DNA of 64,000 bases, from positions 496,001 through 560,000 of the forward strand of contig NZ_VZPJ01000002.1 of the NCBI RefSeq assembly GCF_008801605.1, given 5' to 3'. The translations under genes were made by a program, and so were the position numbers. Below, piece by piece: positions 32,945 to 43,530 of the stretch (positions are counted from its first letter, which is position 1; each line of letters begins with the position of its first letter). The notes under the pieces are model-generated. The model had not been told where the DNA came from. It saw nothing but the letters and a program-made list of their open reading frames with translations, and did no database searches. Source of the stretch: Pseudomonas brassicacearum subsp. brassicacearum (GTDB lineage: Bacteria > Pseudomonadota > Gammaproteobacteria > Pseudomonadales > Pseudomonadaceae).

Positions 32945-33688
32945 CTACTGCCCGAGATTCTGCCCCACCGCCAACCCCGCCCGAATCGCCGCCAAAGCCG
33001 CCTGATAATAAGCCTGGCCCTCTGTCGATTCGGCGAAGGTGGCGAACTCTTCCAGCTCGGTATCCGTCAGGTCACGGTAGACGTACAGCAGCGTGTTGTT
33101 CAGGTCCGCGCCGATCTGTTCCATTAACCGCTGGCGCTGGCCGTTGAGCATGCCCTGGGCCTGGCCGCCGCCCAAGAGTCCCGGGATCATCGAACTCAGG
33201 CTGTCGGCCGCCACGCCGGCGATCGCCAGGCTGACTTCGGCGCCGGCCTCGCGGGCGGGCAGGGCCTGGGCCAGGTGGCCGATGATCAACAGGCGGTTGT
33301 CGCTGGCTGGCATCTTCGGCAGGCCCTTGGCGTTTTTCGCCAATTGATCACGCCGGGTCGCCAGCAACTCGGCCGCCACGACCTTGCGACCCAGGGGTGA
33401 TTGGAAAAAGCTCAGGGCCGGGCTGGGGTCACGCAGATTCTTGCGCATCTGCGCCTCGGCCCGCTGGTCCATGGCCTGGGAGGCGAAACGTTGATTGCTG
33501 TTGTTCACCAGGGCCTGGAACACCGCCGGCGGCAGGCTGCTCTGATAGCGCTGCTGGGCGGCGCTCAAGGCGTCATTGAAATGCGCCCGCTGTTCCGGCC
33601 AGCCGGCGACCTTGTACAACTGGTCGTAGCTGTCTGCCCAGGCGGGCAAAACGCAGAACATCAACAGTGAGAAAAGCAAACGGCGCAT
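32945..33688 (-). CDS. DUF2059 domain secreted protein
   Basis: 247 residues with a clear signal peptide (MRRLLFSLLMFCVLPAWA). The C-terminal part (LYVYRDLTDTELEEFATFAESTEGQAYYQA) is the typical DUF2059 segment, here the only recognisable domain. It is predicted periplasmic; its role is unknown. The start at 33688 was chosen because it begins the signal peptide and AGGAG lies just upstream. Confidence 0.82.
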   Translation of the reverse strand: MRRLLFSLLMFCVLPAWADSYDQLYKVAGWPEQRAHFNDALSAAQQRYQSSLPPAVFQALVNNSNQRFASQAMDQRAEAQMRKNLRDPSPALSFFQSPLGRKVVAAELLATRRDQLAKNAKGLPKMPASDNRLLIIGHLAQALPAREAGAEVSLAIAGVAADSLSSMIPGLLGGGQAQGMLNGQRQRLMEQIGADLNNTLLYVYRDLTDTELEEFATFAESTEGQAYYQAALAAIRAGLAVGQNLGQ

Positions 33689-33828
33689 AGGGACTCCTGT
33701 CAGCAGCCGACTATTCTCCGTGGGGTGTGGGGTCTTGTCGAGAATTCGTATCAAGTTCGTACTGCGGTGCTATTTGACGCAGCGAACCCGCTGCGTGGCG
33801 CTGTCGGTTTTGCAGGCACAGGCATACT

Positions 33829-34461
33829 ATGCGCGCCATGCAAATACCTTCTGATCACCCGCTGCTGTTACGTATCGTCGACGATCTGGCTGAGCACGGC
33901 TGGTCGCAGCAGAACCTCTTCCTGCCGGATGCGCTGACCCGCGCCCTGGCGGCCGAATGCCGCCAGCGGGCCGCCGAGGGCGAACTGGCCCCGGCAGCGG
34001 TCGGGCGCGGGCCGTTCTCGGAGATCCGCGAAGGGATCCGGGGTGATCACATCCAGTGGATCGAACCCGGCCAGGCGCAAGCCTGCGACCATTACCTGGC
34101 GCTGATGGACAGCCTGCGCGAGGCGATGAATCGCGGGTTGTTCCTGGGCCTGGAAGACTTCGAAAGTCACTTTGCCCTCTATCCACCCGGCGCGTTCTAC
34201 CTCAGGCACGTCGACCGCTTCCGCGATGACGACCGGCGCATGGTGTCGGCGGTGCTCTACCTCAATGACGAATGGTTGCCGGAACACGGCGGCCAGTTGC
34301 GCATGTACCTGGACGAAAGCCTCGAACAGGACGTGGTGCCCATTGGCGGTTGCCTGGTGGTGTTCCTGTCGGGGGACATTCCCCATGAAGTACTGCCGGC
34401 CACGCGCGATCGCCTGTCCTTGACCGGTTGGTTCCGCCGTCGCGGCAACGAGTTGTTCTGA
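33829..34461 (+). CDS. 2OG-Fe(II) dioxygenase, prolyl-4-hydroxylase-like
   Basis: 210-residue non-heme iron oxygenase using 2-oxoglutarate. The metal triad reads as HVD (in YLRHVDRFRDDDRR) and the distal His in GDIPHEVLP; the following RDRLSLTGWFR supplies the Arg that binds 2-oxoglutarate. Homologues in Pseudomonas hydroxylate a protein prolyl residue, and elongation factor Tu is one known target in P. aeruginosa for such an enzyme. ATG 33838 is an alternative start. The DUF523 gene follows at once. Confidence 0.88.
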   Translation: MRAMQIPSDHPLLLRIVDDLAEHGWSQQNLFLPDALTRALAAECRQRAAEGELAPAAVGRGPFSEIREGIRGDHIQWIEPGQAQACDHYLALMDSLREAMNRGLFLGLEDFESHFALYPPGAFYLRHVDRFRDDDRRMVSAVLYLNDEWLPEHGGQLRMYLDESLEQDVVPIGGCLVVFLSGDIPHEVLPATRDRLSLTGWFRRRGNELF

Positions 34462-34462
34462 G

Positions 34463-34954
34463 ATGGAAAAGATCCTGGTCAGTCGCTGCCTGCTCGGGCA
34501 TCGCGTGCGCTACGACGGCGGCGCCAGCGGGCCGTTCGATCAACTTCAGCAATGGCTCGACGAAGGCCGGATCGTACCGCTGTGCCCGGAAGTCGCCGGC
34601 GGCTTGCCTACGCCTCGGGCGGCGGCGGAGATTCCTGGCGGGCAGGGCGGGCAAGTGCTCGACGGTCAGGCGGCGGTGATTACTACCGACGGCGAGAATG
34701 TGAGTGCGCAGTTCCTGTCGGGCGCGTATCAAGCGCTGGAACGGGTGCGTGAACACGGCATCCGCATCGCCGTGCTCAAGGCCAACAGCCCGTCGTGCGG
34801 CAACCTGTTGACCTATGACGGAACGTTCAGCGGTGTGAAAGTCAGCGGCGAAGGCGTGACGGCGGCGTTGCTCAAGCGGCATGGCGTGAAGGTGTTCAGT
34901 GAGCTGGAGTTGCCTGAAGCGGCGGCGGCCCTCAAGGCCCTGAACAACGAGTAA
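34463..34954 (+). CDS. DUF523 family protein
   Basis: 163-residue member of DUF523. Its conserved cysteine motifs are present: VSRCLLGHRVRYDG at the start, PLCPEVAGGLPTPR, and KANSPSCGN. These may bind a metal or cluster, but no activity is established to my knowledge. The ATG is 1 bp after the oxygenase stop, so the two are co-translated. Confidence 0.88.
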   Translation: MEKILVSRCLLGHRVRYDGGASGPFDQLQQWLDEGRIVPLCPEVAGGLPTPRAAAEIPGGQGGQVLDGQAAVITTDGENVSAQFLSGAYQALERVREHGIRIAVLKANSPSCGNLLTYDGTFSGVKVSGEGVTAALLKRHGVKVFSELELPEAAAALKALNNE

Positions 34955-34991
34955 CCTTGAGCCGCGCAGTTCTCAGCGGCAAGGAACTCTC

Positions 34992-35078
34992 TGTGGGAGC
35001 AAGGCTTGCCCGCGATACAGGCGCCTCGGTCTCTGAAAGACCGCATCGATTTCATCGCGGGCAAGCCTTGCTCCCACA
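34992..35078. repeat. REPIN
   Basis: Two REP units of the GGAGCAAGGCTTGCCCGCGAT family in inverted orientation, about 30 bp apart, between convergent genes. Confidence 0.85.
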
Positions 35079-35096
35079 AAATCGCTTGCTACTGGG

Positions 35097-36470
35097 TTAT
35101 AGCTGCTCAGCCAACTGCTCAATCAGCTCCTGGCGCTCTGCCTGGCTCAATCGCGGTTGAGTATTCAGGGATGACCATTGCGGATGCGCCCGCGCCTTGT
35201 TCAAGGTTTCGGGTAGCTTGCCCTCGCGCCAGGTCTTGTCCTGGGGCGTGGCGATGCGGATGCTGTCCATTGCCGCATGGCCGCGCTGGTTGAGGGCTTG
35301 CAGCAGTTGGCGTTGGCGCAGGGCCAACAGGCGCAGCACGCTGTCGTCCACCGTCAATTCCCGTTGCCCCTTGAGCTTGCCCATCAGCCGGTTGCCATAG
35401 CTGCGGGCCGTTTGCAGGGTGCCGCCGACAATGGCCCCGGCCAGGGCAGCGGCGCCAAGGGTCAGGCCGCCCACCAGCAAATCGACGCCGGCCCCGGCCG
35501 CTGCGCCCGCCGCGATCCCGCCACCGACGCGTACGCCCAGTTGCTTGAGGGTCTCGGGGTTGAACAGGTCATCGCCCCAGCGCCCGTCGAGCAGCGGCAG
35601 ATCGCTGGCGGCGGCGTCCTGGGGACGAAAAGCGTAAAGCTTGAGCAGAGCCTCGACGCAGCGCTGCTCGCGCTGACGCACCGCGTTGCGCAGTTCACTG
35701 ATGGCCTCGCGTTCCAGTTCGGCGTCGCTGGCGACGCTGCGTCGGCAGGCGGCGCAGTCGATCAGCAGTTCGGCGATCAAGCGCGCCGCGCTCTGCTGGC
35801 GGGCCAGGCGTTGGGCCTGTTGATCGGCGACCAGGCGTTCCAGTTGCCCACGGGCGCTTTCCAGCAACAGCGCGAGGCTCTCATACAGACGTCGCTCGCC
35901 GTCCTCGGGCGGGGCGACGCTGTCAAAACGTACCAGGGCGTGCAGCCCCAGTCGTGCCAGGGCTTCGCGCCAGTCGAGCTCGCGATGGTGGGCGCTGCTG
36001 ACGAAATTCAACACCGGCAGCAGCGGCTTGCCACAACTGGCAAGGACTTCCAATTCATCGCGGTACTTGGCCAGCACCGGCTCCCGGGCGTCGATCACAT
36101 AAAGCCCGGCGTCGCTGGCGAGCAGTTGCCGCAGCACTTTGGCTTCCTGTTCGAAGCGTTGCCGCGCCTCGCTGCCCTCAAGGAAGCGGGCCAGGCGCGC
36201 CGGACCGTCGAGGCGTTCGCCAGGTCGCTCAAGGCGCTCGAGGTAATCGAGCAGGGCGATGGCGTCCTCCAGGCCCGGCGTGTCGTACAGCTCCAGCAGC
36301 GCTTCGCCGTCCACCGACAGGCGCGCACCTTCGACATGCCGGGTGGTGCTCGGGCGATGGGACACTTCGCCGAAGCCGACGTCGCGGGTCAAGGTACGCA
36401 GCAGCGAGGTCTTGCCGACATTGGTGTGGCCGACCACGGCCAGCTTCAGCGGCTTCATGGGCTCAGTCAT
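35097..36470 (-). CDS. GTPase with DUF3482 domain
   Basis: 457-residue protein: an Era-like GTP-binding domain (G1 GHTNVGKTSL, G3 LYDTPGLED) in the first 200 residues, then the DUF3482 region with a Gly/Ala-rich hydrophobic stretch (about 310-355) that may touch a membrane. The start overlaps the end of the DUF2868 gene by 8 bp, and the two are nearly always paired in pseudomonads, so they probably act together. The cellular role is unknown. Confidence 0.88.
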   Translation of the reverse strand: MTEPMKPLKLAVVGHTNVGKTSLLRTLTRDVGFGEVSHRPSTTRHVEGARLSVDGEALLELYDTPGLEDAIALLDYLERLERPGERLDGPARLARFLEGSEARQRFEQEAKVLRQLLASDAGLYVIDAREPVLAKYRDELEVLASCGKPLLPVLNFVSSAHHRELDWREALARLGLHALVRFDSVAPPEDGERRLYESLALLLESARGQLERLVADQQAQRLARQQSAARLIAELLIDCAACRRSVASDAELEREAISELRNAVRQREQRCVEALLKLYAFRPQDAAASDLPLLDGRWGDDLFNPETLKQLGVRVGGGIAAGAAAGAGVDLLVGGLTLGAAALAGAIVGGTLQTARSYGNRLMGKLKGQRELTVDDSVLRLLALRQRQLLQALNQRGHAAMDSIRIATPQDKTWREGKLPETLNKARAHPQWSSLNTQPRLSQAERQELIEQLAEQL

Positions 36471-37830
36471 GGCCGGTCTCCAGCCAGTTCAAGGGCATGC
36501 AGTCGGCGAAGGGCAACTGTAACTGTTGCAGTGCGGTGTGCCAGTCGCCCAGGCGCTCGGCGTCCAGCGCTTCGCCGGGCGGCGCCTGCAACAGCCAGAC
36601 GCGGGTGGCGCTGGCGCTGCGGGCCAGCTCGGCGATCAGCGCCAGGCTGCCGCGGTCCGGCGAACGGCGTGGGTCGCAGGCAATAGCCAGGCGTGCCGGC
36701 GGAAAGCGCGACAGCTGTTCGAGGAGTTTGTGGCGCGACTCGCGGCTGTCGAGAATGCCGGCGCTTTTCACGGTTTCGGGCAGCTTGGGCGGCCAGGGCC
36801 GGTCGTCCAACTCGATTGCCACCAGCAGTGCGCCGTCGCTATTTATTGCACTGACAGCATTTTCGATGGGATGCAGTTGCGCGGGGGCGGTGTCGTTGAC
36901 GCCCAGTCGCTCGCTGCTGGGCATCAGCCGTTCACGCAATTGGGCGTAGCCCGGCAGGTTCAGGTCCAGGCGCAGGGTGGCGCGGCCGCGACGCCAGCGC
37001 CACAGGCACAGCAGTGCCAGGCCCAGGCGCGGCAACAGGCCATAGACCAGCAGCACACCGACCAGCCAGCCAGCCCAGGCCTGGCGCGCGCTCTCGATGT
37101 TCAGGGCGGAATCGCCACTGGCGCGGATCATTTCCACCGTCGGCACGCTGAAGCCCAGCAGGGCGGGCAGCGCGCCGAGGGCCTGGGTCATGGCGACGAA
37201 GGTCTCGCCGCCGAGGATGGTGGTTTCCCAGACGAAGCCATAGCGCCGGGTCGCCATCAGCAGCAGGACGATGACCAGCGCGCTGAGCATCGCCAGCAGC
37301 CACAGGCCATTGACCAGCACGCCGAGGGCCCAGCGATTGAGTTTGTGCCGTTGCAGCAACAGCAGCAGGGCCGGCGCCAGTTGGGCGGCCTTGGCGTCGC
37401 GGGCGAGTTTTTCGCTGAGCCACAACCACAGGCGTCCCAGCGTGGCACCTTGCTCGCCAGCGAATATCAGGCCCAGGGCCCAGCCGATGAGCAGGATCAG
37501 GTTCAGCCCCAGCAGACTGCCCAAGGCCCAGAACACATTGACCGCTGCCTGCCCGTTGCCAAGTGCGGCAAAGCCCAGGCCGGCGCCGCTGATGACGGCG
37601 AGCAGCGCCAATGCGATCAGCGCCAGGCGCGCCCCTTGCAGCCAATGGCGCAGGGCCTCGGTGAGGCCATCGCGCTCGGCCAGCCAGCGGGCACGGTGGC
37701 GGATGCGAGTGGCTAAGTCGCCGCCGGCTGCACGGGCCAGGCGATTGGCTTCCTGGTCCTCGAGCGGGCCGGCGTGTTCTTCACGCAGGCGTATCGTCTC
37801 GGTCAACCAGAGGTTTTGCAGTACTGTCAC
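36463..37830 (-). CDS. DUF2868 membrane protein
   Basis: 455 residues with about four membrane helices (ALIALALLAVISGAGLGFAAL, LLGLNLILLIGWALGLIF, LWLLAMLSALVIVLLLMA, LVGVLLVYGLLPRLGLALLC) and a soluble C-terminal part. It starts with GTG at 37830 with GGAAG upstream. It is coupled to the DUF3482 GTPase gene. The function is not known. Confidence 0.85.
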   Translation of the reverse strand: MTVLQNLWLTETIRLREEHAGPLEDQEANRLARAAGGDLATRIRHRARWLAERDGLTEALRHWLQGARLALIALALLAVISGAGLGFAALGNGQAAVNVFWALGSLLGLNLILLIGWALGLIFAGEQGATLGRLWLWLSEKLARDAKAAQLAPALLLLLQRHKLNRWALGVLVNGLWLLAMLSALVIVLLLMATRRYGFVWETTILGGETFVAMTQALGALPALLGFSVPTVEMIRASGDSALNIESARQAWAGWLVGVLLVYGLLPRLGLALLCLWRWRRGRATLRLDLNLPGYAQLRERLMPSSERLGVNDTAPAQLHPIENAVSAINSDGALLVAIELDDRPWPPKLPETVKSAGILDSRESRHKLLEQLSRFPPARLAIACDPRRSPDRGSLALIAELARSASATRVWLLQAPPGEALDAERLGDWHTALQQLQLPFADCMPLNWLETGHD

Positions 37831-37916
37831 GAGTGCTTCCGTTGCTCGAATGAGGGTTGAGCATAACCGCTGTGATGCCTGTCGGGGTACGCCGAGCCTC
37901 TGGTATCCTCGCGGCC

Positions 37917-38429
37917 ATGAACAAAACTCTCCCTTTAAGCCTGATCGCAGCCCTCGGTGAAAACCGTGTGATCGGCATCGACAACAGCATGCCCTGGCAC
38001 CTGCCGGGGGATTTCAAATACTTCAAGGCCACCACTCTGGGCAAGCCGATCATCATGGGGCGCAAGACCTGGGATTCCCTCGGTCGACCGCTGCCGGGAC
38101 GCCTGAACATCGTGGTCAGCCGCCAGTCGGGCCTGGTGTTGGAGGGCGCGCAAGTGTTCTCCACCCTGGAAGCTGCGGTGGCGCGGGCCGAGGCGTGGGC
38201 ACTGGAGCAGGGCGTCGACGAGTTGATGTTGATCGGCGGTGCCCAACTGTACGCCCAGGCCCTGGAACAGGCGGATCGACTGTACCTGACCCGCGTGGCG
38301 CTGAGCCCGGAAGGGGATGCGTGGTTTCCGGCATTTGATGCGAGCCAGTGGACGCTGGTTTCGAACCAGCCGAATCCGGCCGAAGGGGACAAACCAGCCT
38401 ATAGCTTTGAGGTGTGGGAGAAGCTGTAA
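37917..38429 (+). CDS. folA: Dihydrofolate reductase
   Basis: 170-residue enzyme reducing dihydrofolate to tetrahydrofolate with NADPH. The motifs GIDNSMPWHLPGDFKYFK, PIIMGRKTWDSLGRPLPGR and ELMLIGGAQLYAQAL are complete, with the usual acidic active-site residue in the Asp of LPGDFKYF. ATG 37917 gives the family's standard N-terminus. It is divergent from the DUF2868 gene. Confidence 0.97.
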   Translation: MNKTLPLSLIAALGENRVIGIDNSMPWHLPGDFKYFKATTLGKPIIMGRKTWDSLGRPLPGRLNIVVSRQSGLVLEGAQVFSTLEAAVARAEAWALEQGVDELMLIGGAQLYAQALEQADRLYLTRVALSPEGDAWFPAFDASQWTLVSNQPNPAEGDKPAYSFEVWEKL

Positions 38430-38448
38430 GCCCTGTGTGAGCAATGCC

Positions 38449-38536
38449 TGTGGGAGCAAGGCTTGCCCGCGATCCGGGCGCCTCGATCCATGGAATACCG
38501 CGTCGCTTTCATCGCGGGCAAGCCTTGCTCCCACAG
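38449..38536. repeat. REPIN
   Basis: Inverted pair of the GGAGCAAGGCTTGCCCGCGAT REP family, between convergent folA and the symporter gene. Confidence 0.85.
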
Positions 38537-38548
38537 GTATCAGGGCAA

Positions 38549-39940
38549 TCAAGCGTGCACCAACTCCCCATGCTCCTCGGCATCGAGCAACGCCTTGTCA
38601 GTCTGCTGCATCACCTGGCTGGTAATCGCCCCGGCGGTGATCGAGCCGCTGACGTTCAACGCCGTACGGCCCATGTCGATCAGCGGTTCGACGGAAATCA
38701 GCAAGGCGACCAGCGAGACCGGCAAGCCCATGGCCGGCAGCACGATCAGCGCGGCGAATGTCGCGCCGCCACCGACCCCGGCCACCCCGGCCGAACTCAA
38801 CGTCACGATCGCCACCAGCGTCGCGATCCACACCGGATCCAACGGGTTGATGCCCACAGTCGGCGCGACCATCACCGCCAGCATGGCCGGATAAAGGCCG
38901 GCACAACCGTTCTGGCCGATGGTGGCGCCGAACGAGGCGCTGAAGCTGGCAATCGCCCGTGGAATGCCGAGGCGGCTGGTCTGGGCTTCGATGCTCAACG
39001 GGATGGTGGCCGCGCTGGAGCGGCTGGTGAAGGCGAAGGTCAGCACCGGCCAGATCTTGCGGAAAAAGCGCAACGGGTTGATCCCGGCAGCGGACACCAG
39101 CAGGCCATGGACCACGAACATCAGGCCCAGCCCCAGGTACGACACCACGACAAAACTGCCGAGCTTGATGATGTCCTGCAGGTTGGAACCGGCCACCACC
39201 TTGGTCATCAGCGCCAGCACACCGTACGGCGTCAGCTTCATCACCAGGCGCACCAGGCGCGTCACCCAGCTTTGCAGGGTGTCGATGGCGTTGATCACTT
39301 TCTGGCCTTTCTCCACGTCGTCCTTGAGCAACTGCAACGCCGCGACCCCGAGGAACGCGGCGAAGATCACCACGCTGATGATCGAGGTCGGCTTGGCCCG
39401 TGCCAGGTCGGCAAAGGGGTTCTGTGGGATGAATGAAAGCAGTAATTGCGGGATGTTCAGGTCGGCGACCTTGCCGGCGTAGTCGCTCTGGATCACTTGC
39501 AGGCGCGCCAGTTCCTGGGTGCCGGCCACCAGGCCTTCGGCGGTGAGGCCGAACAGGTTGGTCAGGCCAATGCCGATCAGCGCGGCGATGGCGGTGGTGA
39601 ACAGCAGCGTGCCGATGGTCAGGAAGCTGATCTTGCCCAGGGACGAGGCGTTATGCAGGCGGGCCACGGCGCTGAGGATCGAGGCAAAGACCAGCGGGAT
39701 CACGATCATTTGCAGCAACTGCACGTAGCCGTTGCCCACCAGGTCGAACCAACCGATCGAGGCCTTGAGCACCGGGTTGCCGGCGCCATAAATCGTGTGC
39801 AGAGCGAGACCGAACACCACGCCCAGCACCAGTGCCAGCAGCACTTTTTTCGCCAGGCTCCAGGTGCGGTGACGGGTTTGTGCCAGGCCGAACAGCAAGG
39901 CGAGGAACACCAGAAGATTGAGGATCAACGGCAGATTCAT
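38549..39940 (-). CDS. tcyP: Cation symporter, L-cystine type (TcyP-like)
   Basis: 463-residue member of the dicarboxylate/amino acid:cation symporter family. The serine-rich re-entrant loop is seen in [18 protein letters not shown], and the substrate region in [24 protein letters not shown]. The closest type from memory is the cystine carrier TcyP/YdjN; other amino acids are possible. ATG 39940 has GGAGT upstream; the frame extends one codon further to a TTG that I did not use. Confidence 0.87.
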   Translation of the reverse strand: MNLPLILNLLVFLALLFGLAQTRHRTWSLAKKVLLALVLGVVFGLALHTIYGAGNPVLKASIGWFDLVGNGYVQLLQMIVIPLVFASILSAVARLHNASSLGKISFLTIGTLLFTTAIAALIGIGLTNLFGLTAEGLVAGTQELARLQVIQSDYAGKVADLNIPQLLLSFIPQNPFADLARAKPTSIISVVIFAAFLGVAALQLLKDDVEKGQKVINAIDTLQSWVTRLVRLVMKLTPYGVLALMTKVVAGSNLQDIIKLGSFVVVSYLGLGLMFVVHGLLVSAAGINPLRFFRKIWPVLTFAFTSRSSAATIPLSIEAQTSRLGIPRAIASFSASFGATIGQNGCAGLYPAMLAVMVAPTVGINPLDPVWIATLVAIVTLSSAGVAGVGGGATFAALIVLPAMGLPVSLVALLISVEPLIDMGRTALNVSGSITAGAITSQVMQQTDKALLDAEEHGELVHA

Positions 39941-40183
39941 CAAAAGAGACTCCGATAAGACGTGCCAGTCGCCCGAAGCCGCGACTGTGAGCCGGGAAGC
40001 CTAACAGCCTGATAACTAATGAATTAATACTAAAAACGCATGTAGATTGTCGTTTATGGAATAAGGCAGCGACGTTTACGGATATGTCGCTGGCGCAATC
40101 AAGACGCAAGCGGTCGCGGGTAGGCGAGGACTGTCACAAGCATTTGTTAGCGTCGAGTTCTTTTGAACCCGGGAGAAATGCCG

Positions 40184-41239
40184 ATGAAACTCGCACCTCG
40201 TTTTCTCGCTGTCGCCTTGAGCCTTGGTCTCGCCGGCCAGGCACTCGCCACCGATCTCAAACACTGGCCGGCGGAACAAGCCAAGGCCCTGGAGACGATG
40301 ATCGCGGCCAACGCCAACAAGGGTAACTACGCGGTGTTCGACATGGACAACACCAGTTACCGCTACGACCTTGAGGAGTCGTTGCTGCCGTTCATGGAAA
40401 ACAAGGGCCTCATCACCCGGGAAACCCTGGACCCGTCCTTGAAGCTGATGCCGTTCAAGGACACCGCCGACCACAAGGAAAGCCTGTTCAGCTACTACTA
40501 CCGCCTGTGCGAAGTCGATGACATGGTCTGCTACCCATGGGTGGCCCAGGTGTTTTCCGGCTTTACCCTCAAGGAGCTCAAGGGCTATGTCGACGAGTTG
40601 ATGGCGTCCGGCAAGCCAGTGCCGACCACGTATTACGACGGCGACAAGGTGGTCCAGTACAACGTCAACCCGCCGAAAGTCTTTACCGGCCAGGCCGAGC
40701 TGTACAACAAGCTGATGGAAAACGGCATCGAGGTCTATGTCATGACCGCCGCTTCCGAAGAACTGGTGCGCATGGTCGCCTCCGATCCGAAGTACGGCTA
40801 CAACCTCAAGCCGCAGAACGTGATCGGCGTGACCACCCTGCTCAAGGACCGCAAGACCGGCGAGCTGACCACCGCGCGCAAGCAGATCACTGCCGGCAAA
40901 TATGACGAGAAGGCCAACCTCGATCTGGAGTACACGCCTTACCTGTGGACCCCGGCGACCTGGATGGCCGGCAAGCACGCAGCGATCCTGACGTACATCG
41001 ACGAATGGAAAAAGCCGGTACTGGTGGGCGGCGACACACCCAGCAGCGATGGTTACATGCTGTTCCACGATGTGGACGTAGCCAAGGGCGGTATCCACCT
41101 GTGGGTCAACCGCAAGGACAAATACATGACCCAGATTAACGGCATGATGGCCAAGCACGCTGCCGCCCAGGCCAAGGAAGGACTGCCGGTGACCGCGGAC
41201 AAGAACTGGGTGATCGTCAAGCCCGAAGACATCCAGTAA
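40184..41239 (+). CDS. pchP: HAD phosphatase, phosphorylcholine phosphatase-like (PchP)
   Basis: 351-residue periplasmic phosphatase with signal peptide (MKLAPRFLAVALSLGLAGQALA). HAD motif I is FDMDNTS, with DMDNT exactly as in P. aeruginosa PchP. Motif II is VMTAASEE, and motif III is GGDTPSSDG. PchP releases choline from phosphorylcholine during use of host-derived choline compounds. ATG 40184 is preferred since GGGAGA lies 7 nt upstream; ATG 40178 is too close to it. A bidirectional terminator and a REPIN follow. Confidence 0.85.
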   Translation: MKLAPRFLAVALSLGLAGQALATDLKHWPAEQAKALETMIAANANKGNYAVFDMDNTSYRYDLEESLLPFMENKGLITRETLDPSLKLMPFKDTADHKESLFSYYYRLCEVDDMVCYPWVAQVFSGFTLKELKGYVDELMASGKPVPTTYYDGDKVVQYNVNPPKVFTGQAELYNKLMENGIEVYVMTAASEELVRMVASDPKYGYNLKPQNVIGVTTLLKDRKTGELTTARKQITAGKYDEKANLDLEYTPYLWTPATWMAGKHAAILTYIDEWKKPVLVGGDTPSSDGYMLFHDVDVAKGGIHLWVNRKDKYMTQINGMMAKHAAAQAKEGLPVTADKNWVIVKPEDIQ

Positions 41240-41253
41240 GACCCACACCCCCC

Positions 41254-41345
41254 TGTGGGAGCGAGCTTGAACTCGCGATGAGGGCGTCACATTCAACCTC
41301 ACTGTTGATTGATACGCCGCCATCGCGAGCAAGCTCGCTCCCACA
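41254..41345. repeat. REPIN
   Basis: Inverted REP pair; the left unit carries a 2-bp insertion (GAGCTTGAACTCGCGAT instead of GAGCTTGCTCGCGAT). Confidence 0.83.
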
Positions 41346-41372
41346 TGTGGTGGTTGGTGTGTTTCCCGTAAT

Positions 41373-41403
41373 AAAAATGCCCCGCACTTGGCGGGGCATT
41401 TTT
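41373..41403. terminator. Bidirectional terminator between pchP and ilvD
   Basis: AAAAATGCCCCGC/GCGGGGCATTTTT, a 13-bp perfect stem with a 5-nt loop and T-tracts on both strands. Confidence 0.92.
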
Positions 41404-41420
41404 ATTGTCGCTGTAGACGC

Positions 41421-43262
41421 TTACAAGCCGTCGAGCATTGCCTTGTTACGCACCGCGCCCTTGTCGGCGCTGGTGGCGAGCAGGGCGTAGGCCTTGAGGG
41501 CCGTGGTGACTTTGCGTGGACGCACTTCCACCGGTTTCCAGCCCTTGTTGTCCTGTTCGACGCGGCGCCCGGCCAGTTCTTCGTCGCTGATCAACAGGTT
41601 GATCGAGCGGTTCGGAATGTCGATCAGGACCTTGTCACCGTCCCGCACCAGACCGATGGCGCCGCCAGCGGCTGCCTCCGGCGAAGCGTGGCCGATGGAC
41701 AGGCCCGAGGTGCCGCCGGAGAACCGGCCATCGGTCAGCAAGGCGCAGGCTTTGCCCAGGCCCTTGGACTTCAGGTAGGAGGTTGGGTAGAGCATTTCCT
41801 GCATGCCCGGGCCGCCTTTCGGGCCTTCGTAGCGAATGATCACGATGTCGCCGGCCTTCACTTCGTCAGCGAGGATGCCGCGCACGGCGCTGTCCTGGCT
41901 TTCGAAAATCTTCGCGTTGCCTTCGAACACATGGATCGACTCGTCGACGCCGGCGGTTTTCACCACGCAGCCATCCAGGGCGATGTTGCCGTACAGCACG
42001 GCCAGGCCACCTTCCTTGGAATACGCGTGTTCGACGCTGCGGATGCAGCCGTTTTCACGGTCGTCGTCCAGGGTTTCCCAACGGGTCGACTGGCTGAACG
42101 CGGTTTGCGTCGGAATGCCCGCCGGGCCGGCCTTGAAGAAGTGATGCACGGCCTCGTCGGTGGTCTGGGTGATGTCCCACTTGGCGATGCCTTCGGCCAT
42201 GGTCTTGCTGTGCACGGTCGGCAGGTCGGTGTGCAACAGGCCGCCACGGGCCAGGGAGCCGAGGATGCTGAAGATCCCGCCGGCACGGTGCACGTCTTCC
42301 ATATGGTACTTTTGGATGTTCGGCGCGACCTTGCACAGTTGCGGCACGTGACGGGACAGGCGGTCGATGTCGCGCAGGTCGAAATCGATCTCGGCTTCCT
42401 GGGCAGCGGCCAGCAAGTGCAGGATGGTGTTGGTGGAACCGCCCATGGCGATGTCCAGGGTCATGGCGTTTTCGAACGCCTTGAAGTTGGCGATGTTACG
42501 CGGCAACACCGACTCGTCGTTATCAAAGTAGTAGCGCTTGCACAGCTCAACGATGGTCCGGCCGGCCTGCAGGAACAGCTGTTCGCGGTCGCTGTGGGTG
42601 GCGAGGGTCGAACCGTTGCCCGGCAGGGCCAGGCCCAGTGCTTCGGTCAGGCAGTTCATCGAGTTGGCGGTGAACATGCCGGAGCACGAACCGCAGGTCG
42701 GGCAGGCGCTGCGCTCGTACTCGGCAACCTTCTCGTCAGAGGCGCTGGAGTCGGCGGCGATGACCATGGCGTCGACCAGGTCGAGGCCGTGGCTGGCGAG
42801 CTTGGTCTTGCCGGCTTCCATCGGGCCGCCGGAGACGAAGATCACCGGGATGTTCAGGCGCAGGGCGGCCATGAGCATGCCCGGGGTGATCTTGTCGCAG
42901 TTGGAAATGCACACGATGGCGTCGGCGCAGTGGGCGTTGACCATGTATTCGACGGAGTCGGCGATGATCTCGCGGCTCGGCAGCGAATAGAGCATGCCGT
43001 CGTGACCCATGGCGATGCCGTCGTCCACGGCGATGGTGTTGAATTCCTTGGCAACGCCGCCGGCGCGCTCGATTTCCCGGGCAACCAGCTGGCCGAGGTC
43101 CTTGAGGTGGACGTGACCCGGTACGAACTGGGTGAAGGAGTTGGCAATGGCGATGATCGGCTTCTTGAAGTCGTCATCCTTCATCCCCGTGGCGCGCCAC
43201 AAGGCACGAGCGCCGGCCATGTTGCGGCCATGGGTGGATGTTTTCGAGCGGTAATCAGGCAT
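41421..43262 (-). CDS. ilvD: Dihydroxy-acid dehydratase
   Basis: 613-residue iron-sulfur enzyme of branched-chain amino acid synthesis that converts dihydroxy-isovalerate and -methylvalerate to keto acids. Family motifs are present: [22 protein letters not shown] with cluster-ligand Cys, and [17 protein letters not shown]. The length matches the long IlvD type usual in Pseudomonas. The start ATG 43262 gives the standard [19 protein letters not shown] beginning. Confidence 0.98.
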   Translation of the reverse strand: MPDYRSKTSTHGRNMAGARALWRATGMKDDDFKKPIIAIANSFTQFVPGHVHLKDLGQLVAREIERAGGVAKEFNTIAVDDGIAMGHDGMLYSLPSREIIADSVEYMVNAHCADAIVCISNCDKITPGMLMAALRLNIPVIFVSGGPMEAGKTKLASHGLDLVDAMVIAADSSASDEKVAEYERSACPTCGSCSGMFTANSMNCLTEALGLALPGNGSTLATHSDREQLFLQAGRTIVELCKRYYFDNDESVLPRNIANFKAFENAMTLDIAMGGSTNTILHLLAAAQEAEIDFDLRDIDRLSRHVPQLCKVAPNIQKYHMEDVHRAGGIFSILGSLARGGLLHTDLPTVHSKTMAEGIAKWDITQTTDEAVHHFFKAGPAGIPTQTAFSQSTRWETLDDDRENGCIRSVEHAYSKEGGLAVLYGNIALDGCVVKTAGVDESIHVFEGNAKIFESQDSAVRGILADEVKAGDIVIIRYEGPKGGPGMQEMLYPTSYLKSKGLGKACALLTDGRFSGGTSGLSIGHASPEAAAGGAIGLVRDGDKVLIDIPNRSINLLISDEELAGRRVEQDNKGWKPVEVRPRKVTTALKAYALLATSADKGAVRNKAMLDGL

Positions 43263-43530
43263 GGAGCACTCCGGGCGGCTAATCAGGTACTTATCAGGTA
43301 TCAATGGGGAAGTGAGCTTCTGTCGACGTCTGGAACACCCGGGTTTGGCCGTGTGTCCGGAAGTGGCTGATGACTTTGCAGGATCGCTGCGCGCCTCAGC
43401 ATGAGCTCATAAACCCGCCGGGGATGAATGGCGATGAATGACGCGATTCTACACCGCTGGCGCCAGGATGAAATGACGCAAAACGCTGATCGGGCGCCAA
43501 TGTCGTGTGCGGGATGACGACTGGCAGGGT

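Noticed and set aside
41388..43370. 660-codon plus-strand ORF opposite ilvD
   Set aside because: Antisense of an unmistakable ilvD; product is Gly/His/Gln-rich shadow sequence.
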